A stretch of 56,220 nt of DNA. It comes from Candidatus Sulfotelmatobacter sp. Its GTDB lineage: Bacteria > Acidobacteriota > Terriglobia > Terriglobales > Acidobacteriaceae. This document shows positions 41,622 to 50,439 of the stretch, piece after piece. Position 1 is the first letter of the stretch. Every line of letters begins with the position of its first letter. A program made the position numbers and the translations under genes. The DNA lies in contig JASHNX010000022.1 of the NCBI GenBank assembly GCA_030041415.1, positions 1 to 56,220 on the forward strand, read 5' to 3'. Below the pieces are notes generated by a model. The model saw nothing but the letters and a program-made list of their open reading frames with translations. It was not told the DNA's origin and made no database searches.

Positions 41622-44600
41622 TTAGGGTTCTGGAGGCAACACGTCGTACAGCGGATCTGCTGGCGTCACCATCGGATTCCCGTCGGCCACTGACAGGGCG
41701 AAGATGCGAATCTTGTCGTTGTCGGGCAGGGCCAGCGTTTTCGCGCCCGGCGGCAAGTCGACGGCATATGCGAATAAATACGAATAACGATAGGGTACGT
41801 TTTCGCCCTTGGCATCGTGATGATGATCGCAATACCATGCCAGGTCGGCGCGTTTGATATATCCCGGCTTGAGGCCAATCATCTCGCCGTAGTCATCGTC
41901 TGAAGTATCCTTCGAGCTCCACTGGCGATCATCCCACTGGCCAATGAATCCGCCCCAGTCTTCAATATCAAGATCGATCTTTCTTGGCCCTAGGGTAAAG
42001 GTTGCCTTTTGATCGCCACCGGCAGAGGCTGCAATCAGGTACGCACGGTTGAAATGGCCAGGAGGAAGAGCGATCGATTGGCCTTTCGCTATAAGCGCGT
42101 TGGGAGAATCATTTCCAGCCCCGAGCTCGAATTTCACGTCATTGAAAGTAATCTCCGATGGCAGCTTCTCAGCCGGGAGGGTGTTTCCATGACCGTCAAA
42201 TCCATTATCTAATTTCGTTCCCGCCCGCGTAGCGGTCGCAAGATCAAAGGACAGAGTAACGGGAAACGAATGTGGCGGCGCAACTCTAGTTTTGGCTGCT
42301 GCCAACCGCAGGGCGAAGGTACGCGGTTGGAACGCCGAGAATGAGGTCAGAAGATCTCCGTGTTCGATTTTCGCCGGGCCAACCGGCTGTTCCTGCCCGT
42401 TAACCTCGCGTGTGGCAACGACTGGCGCAGCGAATTGAATGTGAACATCTTTCTGCGGCCTGCCGTCAAGCTCGACCATGCGCACAACGATCTCATCGCT
42501 CAGCTCCGCTTTCTTCAGCGCCATCACGCGAATCCTTCGATTGCTCACCTTGATCAGAGAGAACTCCCGTCCCAGTGTGCCCTCATGCGCTGAAGTCTGA
42601 AACGCGATCAGCGGATCGTTCAGACGCTGACCCTGCCAATCCGTCTGCGCTTCGCGCCATCCCTGCGCATGTCCTGCGATCCCGTAAACAAATTCGTGAT
42701 GCCCGATATCTTGGGTACCCTGGTCCGCATATCCGCCGCGTGTGCCAGGAGTCCTTATTAATGTAAGGCGAATAGTGTAATCGTTCGGCTTGTCCGATCC
42801 ATTCTTGCAATCGGTCAAAATCGTCGCGCCAAATTCTCCGCTCGCATCGGTCAAATCGATCCACTGGTGGGACGGAACTTCGAATTTTTTGGGCTGCGCT
42901 GTCGGCCGCTCGATAGTGCCGATATCCCAGTTGTAGGTCGCAATCTCATTCGAAGCCGCCAACGGGAACACTGCTTTCAGATTCGACTCTTTCGTGTTCC
43001 AGTCGATCGAATTCGCAATCTCGACCCGCTTGCCGGCATCGCCAGAGGAGAGGCGGACAGTCTGCACGAATTTCGACCCAGCGGTTTCACGCGAAATTTC
43101 AACTGCAACCCGCGCCGGACCGTTTTCTACGATGCGAATATTCGCCGGGCCGTGCACGTATTCACGCGGCGCCGCTTGCTCCTGGTCCCAATCCATGTTC
43201 CAGGCTGGCCATTGCGCCGGATTGTCATACGAGATTGCGAGCCGCGCCGGAGCGCTCAACAATTCCCTGCCGATCGATTTGTCAAAGATGCTCTCGATAT
43301 CGCCATCGACGTTGACCTTCACCTGGTAGTAGCGATTTTCGAGGCCATTTTCCGAAACAGGCAGTTCGGAAATCTGATCGACAGCTCCGCGACTCGGCTC
43401 GATGCTGTAAACGGCATAACCTACGCTCGGAGCGTTGGCCACGAAGATAACTTTGCCGTTCGAAACTTGAGCTGGCACAGCCTTCCCATCCGGGCCGGTA
43501 ACGCGCACTGCTGCCGGCATTCCGTCGAGAAACTTCACGCTGGCTTCGACAGTGTCCTCCCGCTCAACATTCAGCGGATTGAAAACCACAACCGGCACAC
43601 CTTTCACCTGCGTATCCATCCCGGCTGCTACGGCCTCCGTCGCATCCGTCAGCACCCCGGCAAACTGATTCATCGCGACTACATCATCATTCCAGGCGAA
43701 CTCGTAAGCCTTCGGGGTCGCAGTTCCGGCGGCGAGATCGTGAAAGTGCCCGCCCATCACCAGCGTCCAGGCATTATTCAAGCGCTCAAGCGGATACGGG
43801 CGAGCGCCCAGCCACTCGGCTGCGACGGAACTCTTTTCCGCTGCATCTGCCAAAAGCTCCTCTTTCCGAAGCCAGCGCTTTTGATACGCCTGCGATGTCA
43901 GCGAGCCAGCCGAGTGGTTGGTTAACTCCATTTCGCCGGTATAACGAGGCAGATTGGCCGCTTCGGCTGGAGTAATATCCAGGAACATTTGCTCGGCATC
44001 GGCGGAGATTACGTGCACCGGGCCCCCGCCAAGCTGGATGGATGGTCCTTGGGCGCGGGAAAAGCGCGAGAACTGAGAATCGACATCAAGCGGCAGACGA
44101 GCCTCGCCGCCAGAAATAATCCCTTCGAGACGCTTGACGGAGTCTTCGTTTGGCGCACCTCCGATATCGCCGGTTCCGTAATAGTGATAATCGGTGAAAA
44201 CACCGCTCACTTTGCCATTCAATTCGACGCGCCCTGCCCAATCATATTGATGGTGGCTCAACTCCTGATCGGCCCGGGCATGTGCTTCGGCCTTCTGCTG
44301 GCTACGCACAGCCAGATATTCCTCAATGTCTTTCGTATCCATCATCGAGTTGGTTGCATCCGCCCGGTCGCGTTTCTGCTGCAATGTTCGCAATTTCTGA
44401 TTAAGATCTGCGAGAAGTTGATCCGGCGGCAGCGGAGCGAGCCGCTCGCTCAAATCGCTGTTGATGCCTGCCGCATAGTCTCCGGGATTTAATCCTGCCA
44501 GCACATATTCGCCATCCGGACCGACCCAGACGCCGACATTAAACGGCGTTCCTTCCGGTGTCTGTTCGAGCGATTCCGGCCCTCCGCCAGGCGCTGAGGA

Positions 44601-45158
44601 TCCCCACACCAGCTTTTGGGTCGAAAATCCTCTTACCCCAGAATGAGCCAGAATCGTCGGCAGCGAGGCGGGGAATCCAAAGCAATCGGGCAGCATGTAT
44701 TCGGCGCTCGCTTTCCCAAACTCCTTGCGAAACCAGTTATTGCCATACAGGATCTGGCGGATGATCGTCTCCGCGCTCGGAGTGTTCACATCGCCCTCCT
44801 CCATCGATGATCCGGCTGGAAACCATCTGCCCTCCTTGACGTAACTTTTCAACCTGGCAAAATCGGCGGGATAGTACTCCTTCATCAGGCGGTAACGATT
44901 CGCGCCGCTGAAATTGAAAATGTAGTGCGGATATTTATCAATCAGCGCGAAGTTGTCGTGCAGAGTGTTGCGCAGATATTCGTTGATTACCTGGGGATAT
45001 TCCCAACGCCACTCGGTATCGAGATGCGCGTAGCCGACGACGTAAAGAGTCGGCTGTTTAGTTAGATCCGGTTTGTTGGACTCCTGGGCCTGAACTGCGC
45101 CTGAAAACACCAGGCAAAACAGAAACGCTGCGAACCAACCGTTCGACGATCTAGCCAT
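41622..45158 (-). CDS. Secreted alpha-mannosidase, glycoside hydrolase family 38
   Basis: Large exported exo-glycosidase (1178 aa) hydrolysing alpha-mannosides. Signal peptide MARSSNGWFAAFLFCLVFSG to VQAQ. Catalytic domain: metal-binding H45 and D47 (YAHLDTEWRWEYP) and likely nucleophile D158 (MLPDCFGFPASLP). A central helical region and GH38 C-terminal beta domains follow (KFVQTVRLSSGDAGKRVEIA), then about 220 extra residues with a beta-sandwich look (ITFNDVKFELGAGNDSPNAL, then ADLAWYCDHHHDAKGENVPY). The start at 45158 is set by GGAGGG eight bases upstream and the signal peptide. It ends about 100 bases before the GntR gene on the same strand but is probably a separate unit. Confidence 0.88.
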   Translation of the reverse strand: MARSSNGWFAAFLFCLVFSGAVQAQESNKPDLTKQPTLYVVGYAHLDTEWRWEYPQVINEYLRNTLHDNFALIDKYPHYIFNFSGANRYRLMKEYYPADFARLKSYVKEGRWFPAGSSMEEGDVNTPSAETIIRQILYGNNWFRKEFGKASAEYMLPDCFGFPASLPTILAHSGVRGFSTQKLVWGSSAPGGGPESLEQTPEGTPFNVGVWVGPDGEYVLAGLNPGDYAAGINSDLSERLAPLPPDQLLADLNQKLRTLQQKRDRADATNSMMDTKDIEEYLAVRSQQKAEAHARADQELSHHQYDWAGRVELNGKVSGVFTDYHYYGTGDIGGAPNEDSVKRLEGIISGGEARLPLDVDSQFSRFSRAQGPSIQLGGGPVHVISADAEQMFLDITPAEAANLPRYTGEMELTNHSAGSLTSQAYQKRWLRKEELLADAAEKSSVAAEWLGARPYPLERLNNAWTLVMGGHFHDLAAGTATPKAYEFAWNDDVVAMNQFAGVLTDATEAVAAGMDTQVKGVPVVVFNPLNVEREDTVEASVKFLDGMPAAVRVTGPDGKAVPAQVSNGKVIFVANAPSVGYAVYSIEPSRGAVDQISELPVSENGLENRYYQVKVNVDGDIESIFDKSIGRELLSAPARLAISYDNPAQWPAWNMDWDQEQAAPREYVHGPANIRIVENGPARVAVEISRETAGSKFVQTVRLSSGDAGKRVEIANSIDWNTKESNLKAVFPLAASNEIATYNWDIGTIERPTAQPKKFEVPSHQWIDLTDASGEFGATILTDCKNGSDKPNDYTIRLTLIRTPGTRGGYADQGTQDIGHHEFVYGIAGHAQGWREAQTDWQGQRLNDPLIAFQTSAHEGTLGREFSLIKVSNRRIRVMALKKAELSDEIVVRMVELDGRPQKDVHIQFAAPVVATREVNGQEQPVGPAKIEHGDLLTSFSAFQPRTFALRLAAAKTRVAPPHSFPVTLSFDLATATRAGTKLDNGFDGHGNTLPAEKLPSEITFNDVKFELGAGNDSPNALIAKGQSIALPPGHFNRAYLIAASAGGDQKATFTLGPRKIDLDIEDWGGFIGQWDDRQWSSKDTSDDDYGEMIGLKPGYIKRADLAWYCDHHHDAKGENVPYRYSYLFAYAVDLPPGAKTLALPDNDKIRIFALSVADGNPMVTPADPLYDVLPPEP

Positions 45159-45279
45159 CCCTGGGCCCTCCAAGACAGAAACGACGAATGCTCCGTCGGC
45201 ATCGAGTATTGTTACACGCCTTCTCGTCAGGGCTGGCAGGAGGTGTGATCAGAAGGACGTGCGGTGGGGCACACGCGTG

Positions 45280-45295
45280 GGTGATAGGGGTCACA
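45280..45295. promoter_or_regulatory. CRP/FNR-family-like box upstream of the nickel-locus receptor
   Basis: GGTGA-TAGGGG-TCACA matches the CRP consensus TGTGA-N6-TCACA at nine of ten positions. A -10-like CATTAT at 45318-45323 would put the start near 45330 and the box centre near -42, close to class II activator spacing. An equivalent box precedes hypF. Confidence 0.5.
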
Positions 45296-45323
45296 GCCAA
45301 AGACAGGCTCCAGCAAGCATTAT

Positions 45324-45348
45324 GAAAATGAATTTCAATTTCATTTTC
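45324..45348. promoter_or_regulatory. Fur-family-like palindrome upstream of the nickel-locus receptor
   Basis: Perfect nine-base arms GAAAATGAA and TTCATTTTC separated by seven bases. Within it two overlapping 7-1-7 Fur-type motifs can be read (TGAAAATGAATTTCA is the first). It lies 18 bases before the receptor ATG, over the expected transcription start, as for a metal-responsive repressor. Whether the regulator is Fur, a nickel-responsive Fur relative or NikR cannot be told. Confidence 0.55.
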
Positions 45349-45365
45349 GTACATCGGGCATTCAC

Positions 45366-48300
45366 ATGATTCATAAGCAAGGCATCGCCAGTCAGTCTTT
45401 ATTAAGGAGTTTCAGATTCAGGCTGGGTTGTACCGCAATCGTTGCAGTTCTACTTTTCTTGCCCCCCCTTCTGCTTGCGGCAGCGAACGGAAGCCTTTCA
45501 GGAACGGTTAAAGATCCTAGCGGAGCGGTAATCCCGGGGGCCAAAATCACCTTGATCAATACTGCGGTCCGTTCGGAATACACCGCACTCTCTAACGAGG
45601 AAGGCCTGTATTCCTTCCCGGCAGTTGCCGCGGGTCAATACGATCTAATGATTGAGGCAGCGGGCTTTAGGAATGAAAGCAAAACCGGTGTCAGTGTCGG
45701 AACGGATTTGACGGCAACGTTCGATGCGGTTCTGCCTTTAGCTGAGGTCTCGCAGTCGGTAAGCGTTGAGGGGAGCAGTACCGCACTGCAAATTCAGGTC
45801 GATATGGTCGACACCCAACTCGGCGAATCGCTAAGCACGTCCCAAATGACGGCTTTGCCGCTCAACGGGCGAAGCTACACCGATCTATTGTCGATCCAGA
45901 CGGGTGTAGCGCCGGCATCGACGCTGCTCGCCAGTTCCGTGATCATGGCGGGAGTCACTGGCGGACTCTCCCCATCTGGGGATTTAAATCCTGGAAATTT
46001 GTCGATTGATGGACAAAGGGAATCATCGAACGGATTCCTTGTGGATGGAATTGATGTGCAGGAGCACATGAACGGCGGGACTTCGATCGTGGCGAACCTC
46101 GATTCGGTTGATGACTTACATGTTCTGACGAACAATTTTGATCCTGAGTACGGAAACTATAACGGCGGCATAGTGACCGTGATCACGAAGTCTGGGAGCG
46201 ATTCGTTTCATGGGAGCGCATTCGAGTTCCTACGCAATACCGATCTCGACGCCCGCGGTTATTTCGATCCAACCCGGCCTGCGTTTCAGCAAAATCAGTT
46301 TGGCGGGACTTTGGGCGGGCCGGTACGGCGACAAAGGATTTATTTTTTTACGGATTATCAGGGAACGCGCACGAATGAGGGGATTGAAACCGGTTTGATC
46401 TCGGTGCCTTCGCTGCAGGACCGATTGGGAAATCTCTCGGATCTCGCAAGCACGCTTAGCGGGACGGTGAGCGGAGGCTATCTTGCCAGCTTGCTGTCGC
46501 AAAAGCTCGGCTATCACGTCTCCGGGGGAGAGCCTTATTACACAGCGGGCTGCACGAGTTCGACGTGCGTGTTTCCGAACGCCAGGATTCCCCAAAGCGC
46601 GTGGTCGGCGCCGGCTCTCGCGCTACGGGAATATATTCCCTCACCTAATGACGGCCCGGATCAATTCTCTACATCGTCTTACGCTGAAACCGTACGCGAC
46701 GATAAACTTTCCGGCCGCATCGATGCCAGTACGCGATGGGGGCAGATTTCTTCATATTACTTTCTTGATGATTACCGGCTCGATAATCCCTATCCGGGCC
46801 AGCAAGGGGGAGCCAACGTACCGGGCTTCGACGCACTGAATTTCGGCAAAGCACAATTGCTGAGCCTTGGCGACACCAAAACATTTGGAAGCAATTCGAT
46901 GAATGAGTTTCACGTGGGATATCTCCGCTACGCCAACGTGATCGGCCAGCCGAAAGGTGGGTTGGGAGCGAGTCTCGCAGCACAGGGCTTCGTTTCCCCT
47001 TCTGGCGTTCCAGGATTCACGGTGCAGGCGCCACAGTTTCAAGGTGTGGAAAACATAGTATTTCCCGCCTTCACGATGGGCGTTCCGATCACCAATGAGA
47101 CCCAAATCAACAACACTCTCTACGCCAGCGACACGTTCTCCAAAGTGTTGGGAGCGCACACGCTCAAGTTCGGGGGACAATTTCATGTCGATCAGGTGAA
47201 CGAGCATCCGAACGCAACCTTCAATGGCACCTTCAACATCGATGGGACCGAGACCGGCTCAGCGTTTGCCGACTTCCTGATTGGAGTGCCCAGCAACTTC
47301 ACGCAATCTTCTGGCGAACCATTCTACTTGCGCAATCGGTACGAAGGCGTATTCGCGCAGGATAGCTGGCGGGCGCGTCCGGATCTGACACTCAACTTCG
47401 GGCTACGCTGGGACTACATTATGCCCTTCTGGGAGAAGTACAACGAGCTGCAGACCATCATTCCGGGCAGGCAATCGGTGCTTTATCCGGGTGCGCCGCA
47501 AGGATTGGTAGTTCCCGGCGATCCCGGAATTCCGAGCACGATTTCTCCAGCCAGGTGGGATAACTTCGCCCCCCGAATCGGTGTTGCGTACGCTCCGAAA
47601 TTCGAGAACGGAATCTTGAAGACAGTTTTTGGAGACGGAAGTAAGAGCAGTATTCGGGCGAGCTATGGGCTGTTCTACACGGCCTTCCCGGGACTTTCAG
47701 CTGGCATTATGTATGCAGTTCCTCCATTTGGCTACACGTACCTAACTCCGCAGCCGCCACTTTTGGCAACGCCTTTTGTCAGTGCGGCGAACGGCGCCGA
47801 AAATACGAATCCGTTTCCTATAGCATTCCCTTCGCACAATGTTTCGGCACAAAATCCGGATACGGCCTTTAATTGGCGGAGTGTAATCCCAATCGAGGGC
47901 GATCCCTATTTCTATTATCACAATACAACGCCGTACACCGAGAACTACATGCTCTCATTCGAGCGCCAACTCGCGCCCAAAATGCTGTTAACCACAAGTT
48001 ATGTGGGCAATCAGGGGCATCACATTCTCGGCGTAGTTTCGACGAATCCCGGCAATCAGGCTTTGTGTCTGGCTTTGAGCCACCCAGACGAGGTCGCGCT
48101 GGGAAGTCCCACTTGCGGTCCATTCAGCGAGGGTGCGCGCATCACCAGCAGCGGCGGACGCGTCTACGAAGGAACTCGCGTGGGCCTCGGCCCCAACTAC
48201 GGAGAAGTCACCGCCCAGAAAACGATTGCAAACTCTAATTACAACGCACTCGAGACCAATCTACGGTATGTCGGCCAGAGATCCGATTTTCTGCTGGCAT

Positions 48301-48953
48301 ACACCTACAGCAAGTCGATCGATCTGGGATCGAATCTGGGCGAGCAACTGAACCCACTCGATCTTCGGGCAACTCGGGCGATTTCGGCGTGGGATATGCG
48401 GCACAACTTCGTTGCCAGCTACCGGACGGATCTGCCGATTGATTTACTGTTCAAGCGTTCCGATCGACTGACCCATGGATGGAGCCTGGCGGGCACCATG
48501 CGCCTCAGCACAGGTTTTCCGGTGACCCTCTACGACGATTCCGACAATTCGTTGCTCGGAACACTCGGTAACGGCATTAACAACTATCTGCTGGATACGC
48601 CGGAGTATCGTGGATCGCCGCTCGAGATTAATACGAACCCGAGAAACGGAAGGCCGGAATTTAACACAGCGGCCTTCAGCTCTGAGAAGCTGGGACAGCT
48701 GGGCAATGTTCCGCGGCGCTTTTTCTATGGACCGGGAATCGACAACTTCGATATGACACTCACGAAGCTGGTGCACATCACGGAATCGAAATCGCTGGAG
48801 TTGCGGGCGGAGGCGTTCAATTTATTCAATCATGTACAGTTCTACGGAGCAGGTGCGGTGGATGGGGAAGTGAATAATGATTCTCATTTTGGCCAGGTGG
48901 TGAGCGCAGCGTCTCCGCGGCTGATGCAGCTTGCTGCGAAGTTCAGCTTCTAA
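45366..48953 (+). CDS. Oar-like TonB-dependent outer membrane receptor of the nickel/hydrogenase locus
   Basis: 1195 aa. Signal peptide (long N region, core VAVLLFLPPLLLAAA); CarboxypepD_reg module (GSLSGTVKDPSGAVIPGAKI, then GLYSFPAVAAGQYDLMIEAA); plug with MTALPLNGRSYTDLLSIQTG and NYNGGIVTVITKSGSDSFHG; barrel strands (GVFAQDSWRARPDLTLNFGL) and a terminal Phe (LAAKFSF). The NiCoT permease follows after 24 bases, then the hyp genes. That context, and a metal-type palindrome in its promoter, suggest uptake of a nickel or cobalt chelate, although most acidobacterial relatives are assumed to handle glycans or peptides. No cobalamin-receptor signature is seen. Confidence 0.82.
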   Translation: MIHKQGIASQSLLRSFRFRLGCTAIVAVLLFLPPLLLAAANGSLSGTVKDPSGAVIPGAKITLINTAVRSEYTALSNEEGLYSFPAVAAGQYDLMIEAAGFRNESKTGVSVGTDLTATFDAVLPLAEVSQSVSVEGSSTALQIQVDMVDTQLGESLSTSQMTALPLNGRSYTDLLSIQTGVAPASTLLASSVIMAGVTGGLSPSGDLNPGNLSIDGQRESSNGFLVDGIDVQEHMNGGTSIVANLDSVDDLHVLTNNFDPEYGNYNGGIVTVITKSGSDSFHGSAFEFLRNTDLDARGYFDPTRPAFQQNQFGGTLGGPVRRQRIYFFTDYQGTRTNEGIETGLISVPSLQDRLGNLSDLASTLSGTVSGGYLASLLSQKLGYHVSGGEPYYTAGCTSSTCVFPNARIPQSAWSAPALALREYIPSPNDGPDQFSTSSYAETVRDDKLSGRIDASTRWGQISSYYFLDDYRLDNPYPGQQGGANVPGFDALNFGKAQLLSLGDTKTFGSNSMNEFHVGYLRYANVIGQPKGGLGASLAAQGFVSPSGVPGFTVQAPQFQGVENIVFPAFTMGVPITNETQINNTLYASDTFSKVLGAHTLKFGGQFHVDQVNEHPNATFNGTFNIDGTETGSAFADFLIGVPSNFTQSSGEPFYLRNRYEGVFAQDSWRARPDLTLNFGLRWDYIMPFWEKYNELQTIIPGRQSVLYPGAPQGLVVPGDPGIPSTISPARWDNFAPRIGVAYAPKFENGILKTVFGDGSKSSIRASYGLFYTAFPGLSAGIMYAVPPFGYTYLTPQPPLLATPFVSAANGAENTNPFPIAFPSHNVSAQNPDTAFNWRSVIPIEGDPYFYYHNTTPYTENYMLSFERQLAPKMLLTTSYVGNQGHHILGVVSTNPGNQALCLALSHPDEVALGSPTCGPFSEGARITSSGGRVYEGTRVGLGPNYGEVTAQKTIANSNYNALETNLRYVGQRSDFLLAYTYSKSIDLGSNLGEQLNPLDLRATRAISAWDMRHNFVASYRTDLPIDLLFKRSDRLTHGWSLAGTMRLSTGFPVTLYDDSDNSLLGTLGNGINNYLLDTPEYRGSPLEINTNPRNGRPEFNTAAFSSEKLGQLGNVPRRFFYGPGIDNFDMTLTKLVHITESKSLELRAEAFNLFNHVQFYGAGAVDGEVNNDSHFGQVVSAASPRLMQLAAKFSF

Positions 48954-48977
48954 AAGTGAATTCTCGAGAAGAAGGTT

Positions 48978-50156
48978 ATGAGCACCGACGTCTGGTACCA
49001 TCGTGTGGTCGCGCCTTCGGCAACTATAGGACCGCATGGTGAATCCAATGCTTTATCCAGCGAGCTAGTCAGCGTGAGATCAGCTTCCAGCCCCAAACTG
49101 ATGGCCTTGCTTGACGACGCGGCCGATCACCTTCGCAGCCGGGTCGTGGCCATCTACGCGATTCTCTTTGCATTCAATGTTGTGATCTGGATCTGGGCGG
49201 GAATTGCCTTCCATCATTATCCTGTGCTTCTCGGCACGGCGTTGCTGGCTTACAGCTTCGGACTGCGCCACGCGGTGGATGCGGATCACATAGCGGCGAT
49301 CGATAACGTGACGCGCAAGCTGATGCAGGATGGAAAACGTCCAGTCGCGGTGGGGTTCATGTTCTCGCTGGGACATTCGACGGTGGTAGTAATCGGCGCG
49401 GCGGCAATTGCAGGCGCCGCGCTTGCGCTGCAACACCGGCTGGACACCTTTAGGAATATCGCATCCGTAGCCGGCACGCTGGTCTCGGTTTTTTTTCTTA
49501 TCGCTATCGCCATGGTCAACCTGGTCGTGCTGGCATCGATTTACCGGACCTTTGTGAGAGTGCGCCGCGGCGAGCCATATGTAGATGAAGACCTGAACAT
49601 GCTGCTCAGTGGCCGCGGGTTCATGTCTCGTCTGTTTCGGCCGATGTTTCGTATGATCACCCGCAGCTGGCACATGTATCCGCTGGGATTGTTGTTTGGC
49701 CTGGGATTCGATACGGCAACCGAAGTCGGTCTTCTTGGAATCTCGGCAGCTGAAGCAGCGAAGGGTCTGTCGTTCTGGGCGATCCTGGTCTTCCCAATGT
49801 TGTTTGCGGCAGGAATGTCCCTGATTGACACCACTGACAATATTCTCATGCTGGGCGCATATGGATGGGCTTTCGTGAAACCGATACGCAAGCTCTATTA
49901 CAACATCACGATTACATGCGTTTCAGTAGTGGTCGCGCTCGTGGTGGGAGGCATCGAAGCACTCGCCCTCCTGGTTGAGCACTTTCATTTGCAAGGCTGG
50001 TTTTGGAATGTCATTGCAGAGCTGAGTGAAAACTTCGGGACCCTGGGATATTTCATCGTCGGACTTTTCGCGCTGAGCTGGGTAGTTTCGATTGCGTTCT
50101 ACAAGTGGCGGAGATTCGACGATCTCGAGTTGAATGCAGAAGACAACCTTGCTTGA
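48978..50156 (+). CDS. NiCoT-family nickel/cobalt permease (HoxN/NixA type)
   Basis: Inner-membrane Ni2+/Co2+ transporter, 392 aa with about eight helices. The family signature is present as RHAVDADHIAAIDN (H98, D101, D103, H104), followed by FSLGHSTVVV, LFGLGFDTATEV and AGMSLIDTTDNILMLGAYGW. An N-terminal extension of about 50 residues precedes TM1. The ATG at 48978 has AAGG close upstream; a start near MALLDD would remove the extension. Lying 24 bases after the receptor and upstream of hypF-hypA-hypB, it most likely supplies nickel for NiFe-hydrogenase maturation. Confidence 0.92.
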   Translation: MSTDVWYHRVVAPSATIGPHGESNALSSELVSVRSASSPKLMALLDDAADHLRSRVVAIYAILFAFNVVIWIWAGIAFHHYPVLLGTALLAYSFGLRHAVDADHIAAIDNVTRKLMQDGKRPVAVGFMFSLGHSTVVVIGAAAIAGAALALQHRLDTFRNIASVAGTLVSVFFLIAIAMVNLVVLASIYRTFVRVRRGEPYVDEDLNMLLSGRGFMSRLFRPMFRMITRSWHMYPLGLLFGLGFDTATEVGLLGISAAEAAKGLSFWAILVFPMLFAAGMSLIDTTDNILMLGAYGWAFVKPIRKLYYNITITCVSVVVALVVGGIEALALLVEHFHLQGWFWNVIAELSENFGTLGYFIVGLFALSWVVSIAFYKWRRFDDLELNAEDNLA

Positions 50157-50213
50157 GTCCGCGGAAATTACTTACGCCGCCAGCGAGGAGGATGCAGGGC
50201 CGATAATCAGACT

Positions 50214-50339
50214 TTGCATAAACACCCCGAGTCCGAACAGCGCATCAAGGCATTGGAAGAGCAAGTGAAGAAGCTTGAGCAAGAGACGCACGACCTGCAG
50301 CACAAGATGCAAACTCGCGAGCACCCGCATACCCATTAG
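50214..50339 (+). CDS. Possible 41-aa His-rich coiled-coil protein downstream of the nickel permease
   Basis: Short frame starting at a TTG and ending in TAG. The product begins MHKHPESEQRIKALEEQVKK, continues as a leucine heptad helix, and ends EHPHTH: histidines cluster at both ends of an amphipathic helix. It is in the same frame as the permease, 57 bases after its stop, and open back to that stop, so it could also be reached by readthrough. Against it: no ribosome-binding site near the TTG and short length. For it: metal-binding residues directly beside nickel genes. The frame on the opposite strand looks like its shadow. Confidence 0.35.
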   Translation: MHKHPESEQRIKALEEQVKKLEQETHDLQHKMQTREHPHTH

Positions 50340-50352
50340 GTCATTCGGAGCC

Positions 50353-50387
50353 CGCCACACACCCAAGACCGCTGTAGTGGTGTGGCG
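50353..50387. repeat. Inverted repeat before hypF
   Basis: Perfect eight-base arms CGCCACAC (50353-50360) and GTGTGGCG (50380-50387) enclose a 19-base loop. The right arm touches the CRP-like box. No U-run follows, so it is a poor terminator; an RNA structure or second regulator site is possible. Confidence 0.45.
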
Positions 50388-50401
50388 TGATGCACGTCAC
50401 A
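50386..50401. promoter_or_regulatory. CRP/FNR-family-like box and promoter of hypF
   Basis: CGTGA-TGCACG-TCACA matches the CRP consensus at nine of ten positions. A -10-like CACAAT at 50423-50428 predicts a start near 50435, which puts the box centre at -41.5, the class II activator position. The leader before the hypF ATG (50440) would be about five bases, agreeing with the absence of a ribosome-binding site there. Confidence 0.55.
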
Positions 50402-50439
50402 GCATAGTGTGCGGGTGACGGGCACAATATGAATTGCGG

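Noticed and set aside
42867-43925. 352-residue plus-strand frame inside the mannosidase gene
   Set aside because: Antisense to conserved GH38 sequence and without recognisable motifs.
50353-50387. Terminator between the NiCoT gene and hypF
   Set aside because: The perfect stem has a 19-base loop and no U-run, so intrinsic termination is unlikely.
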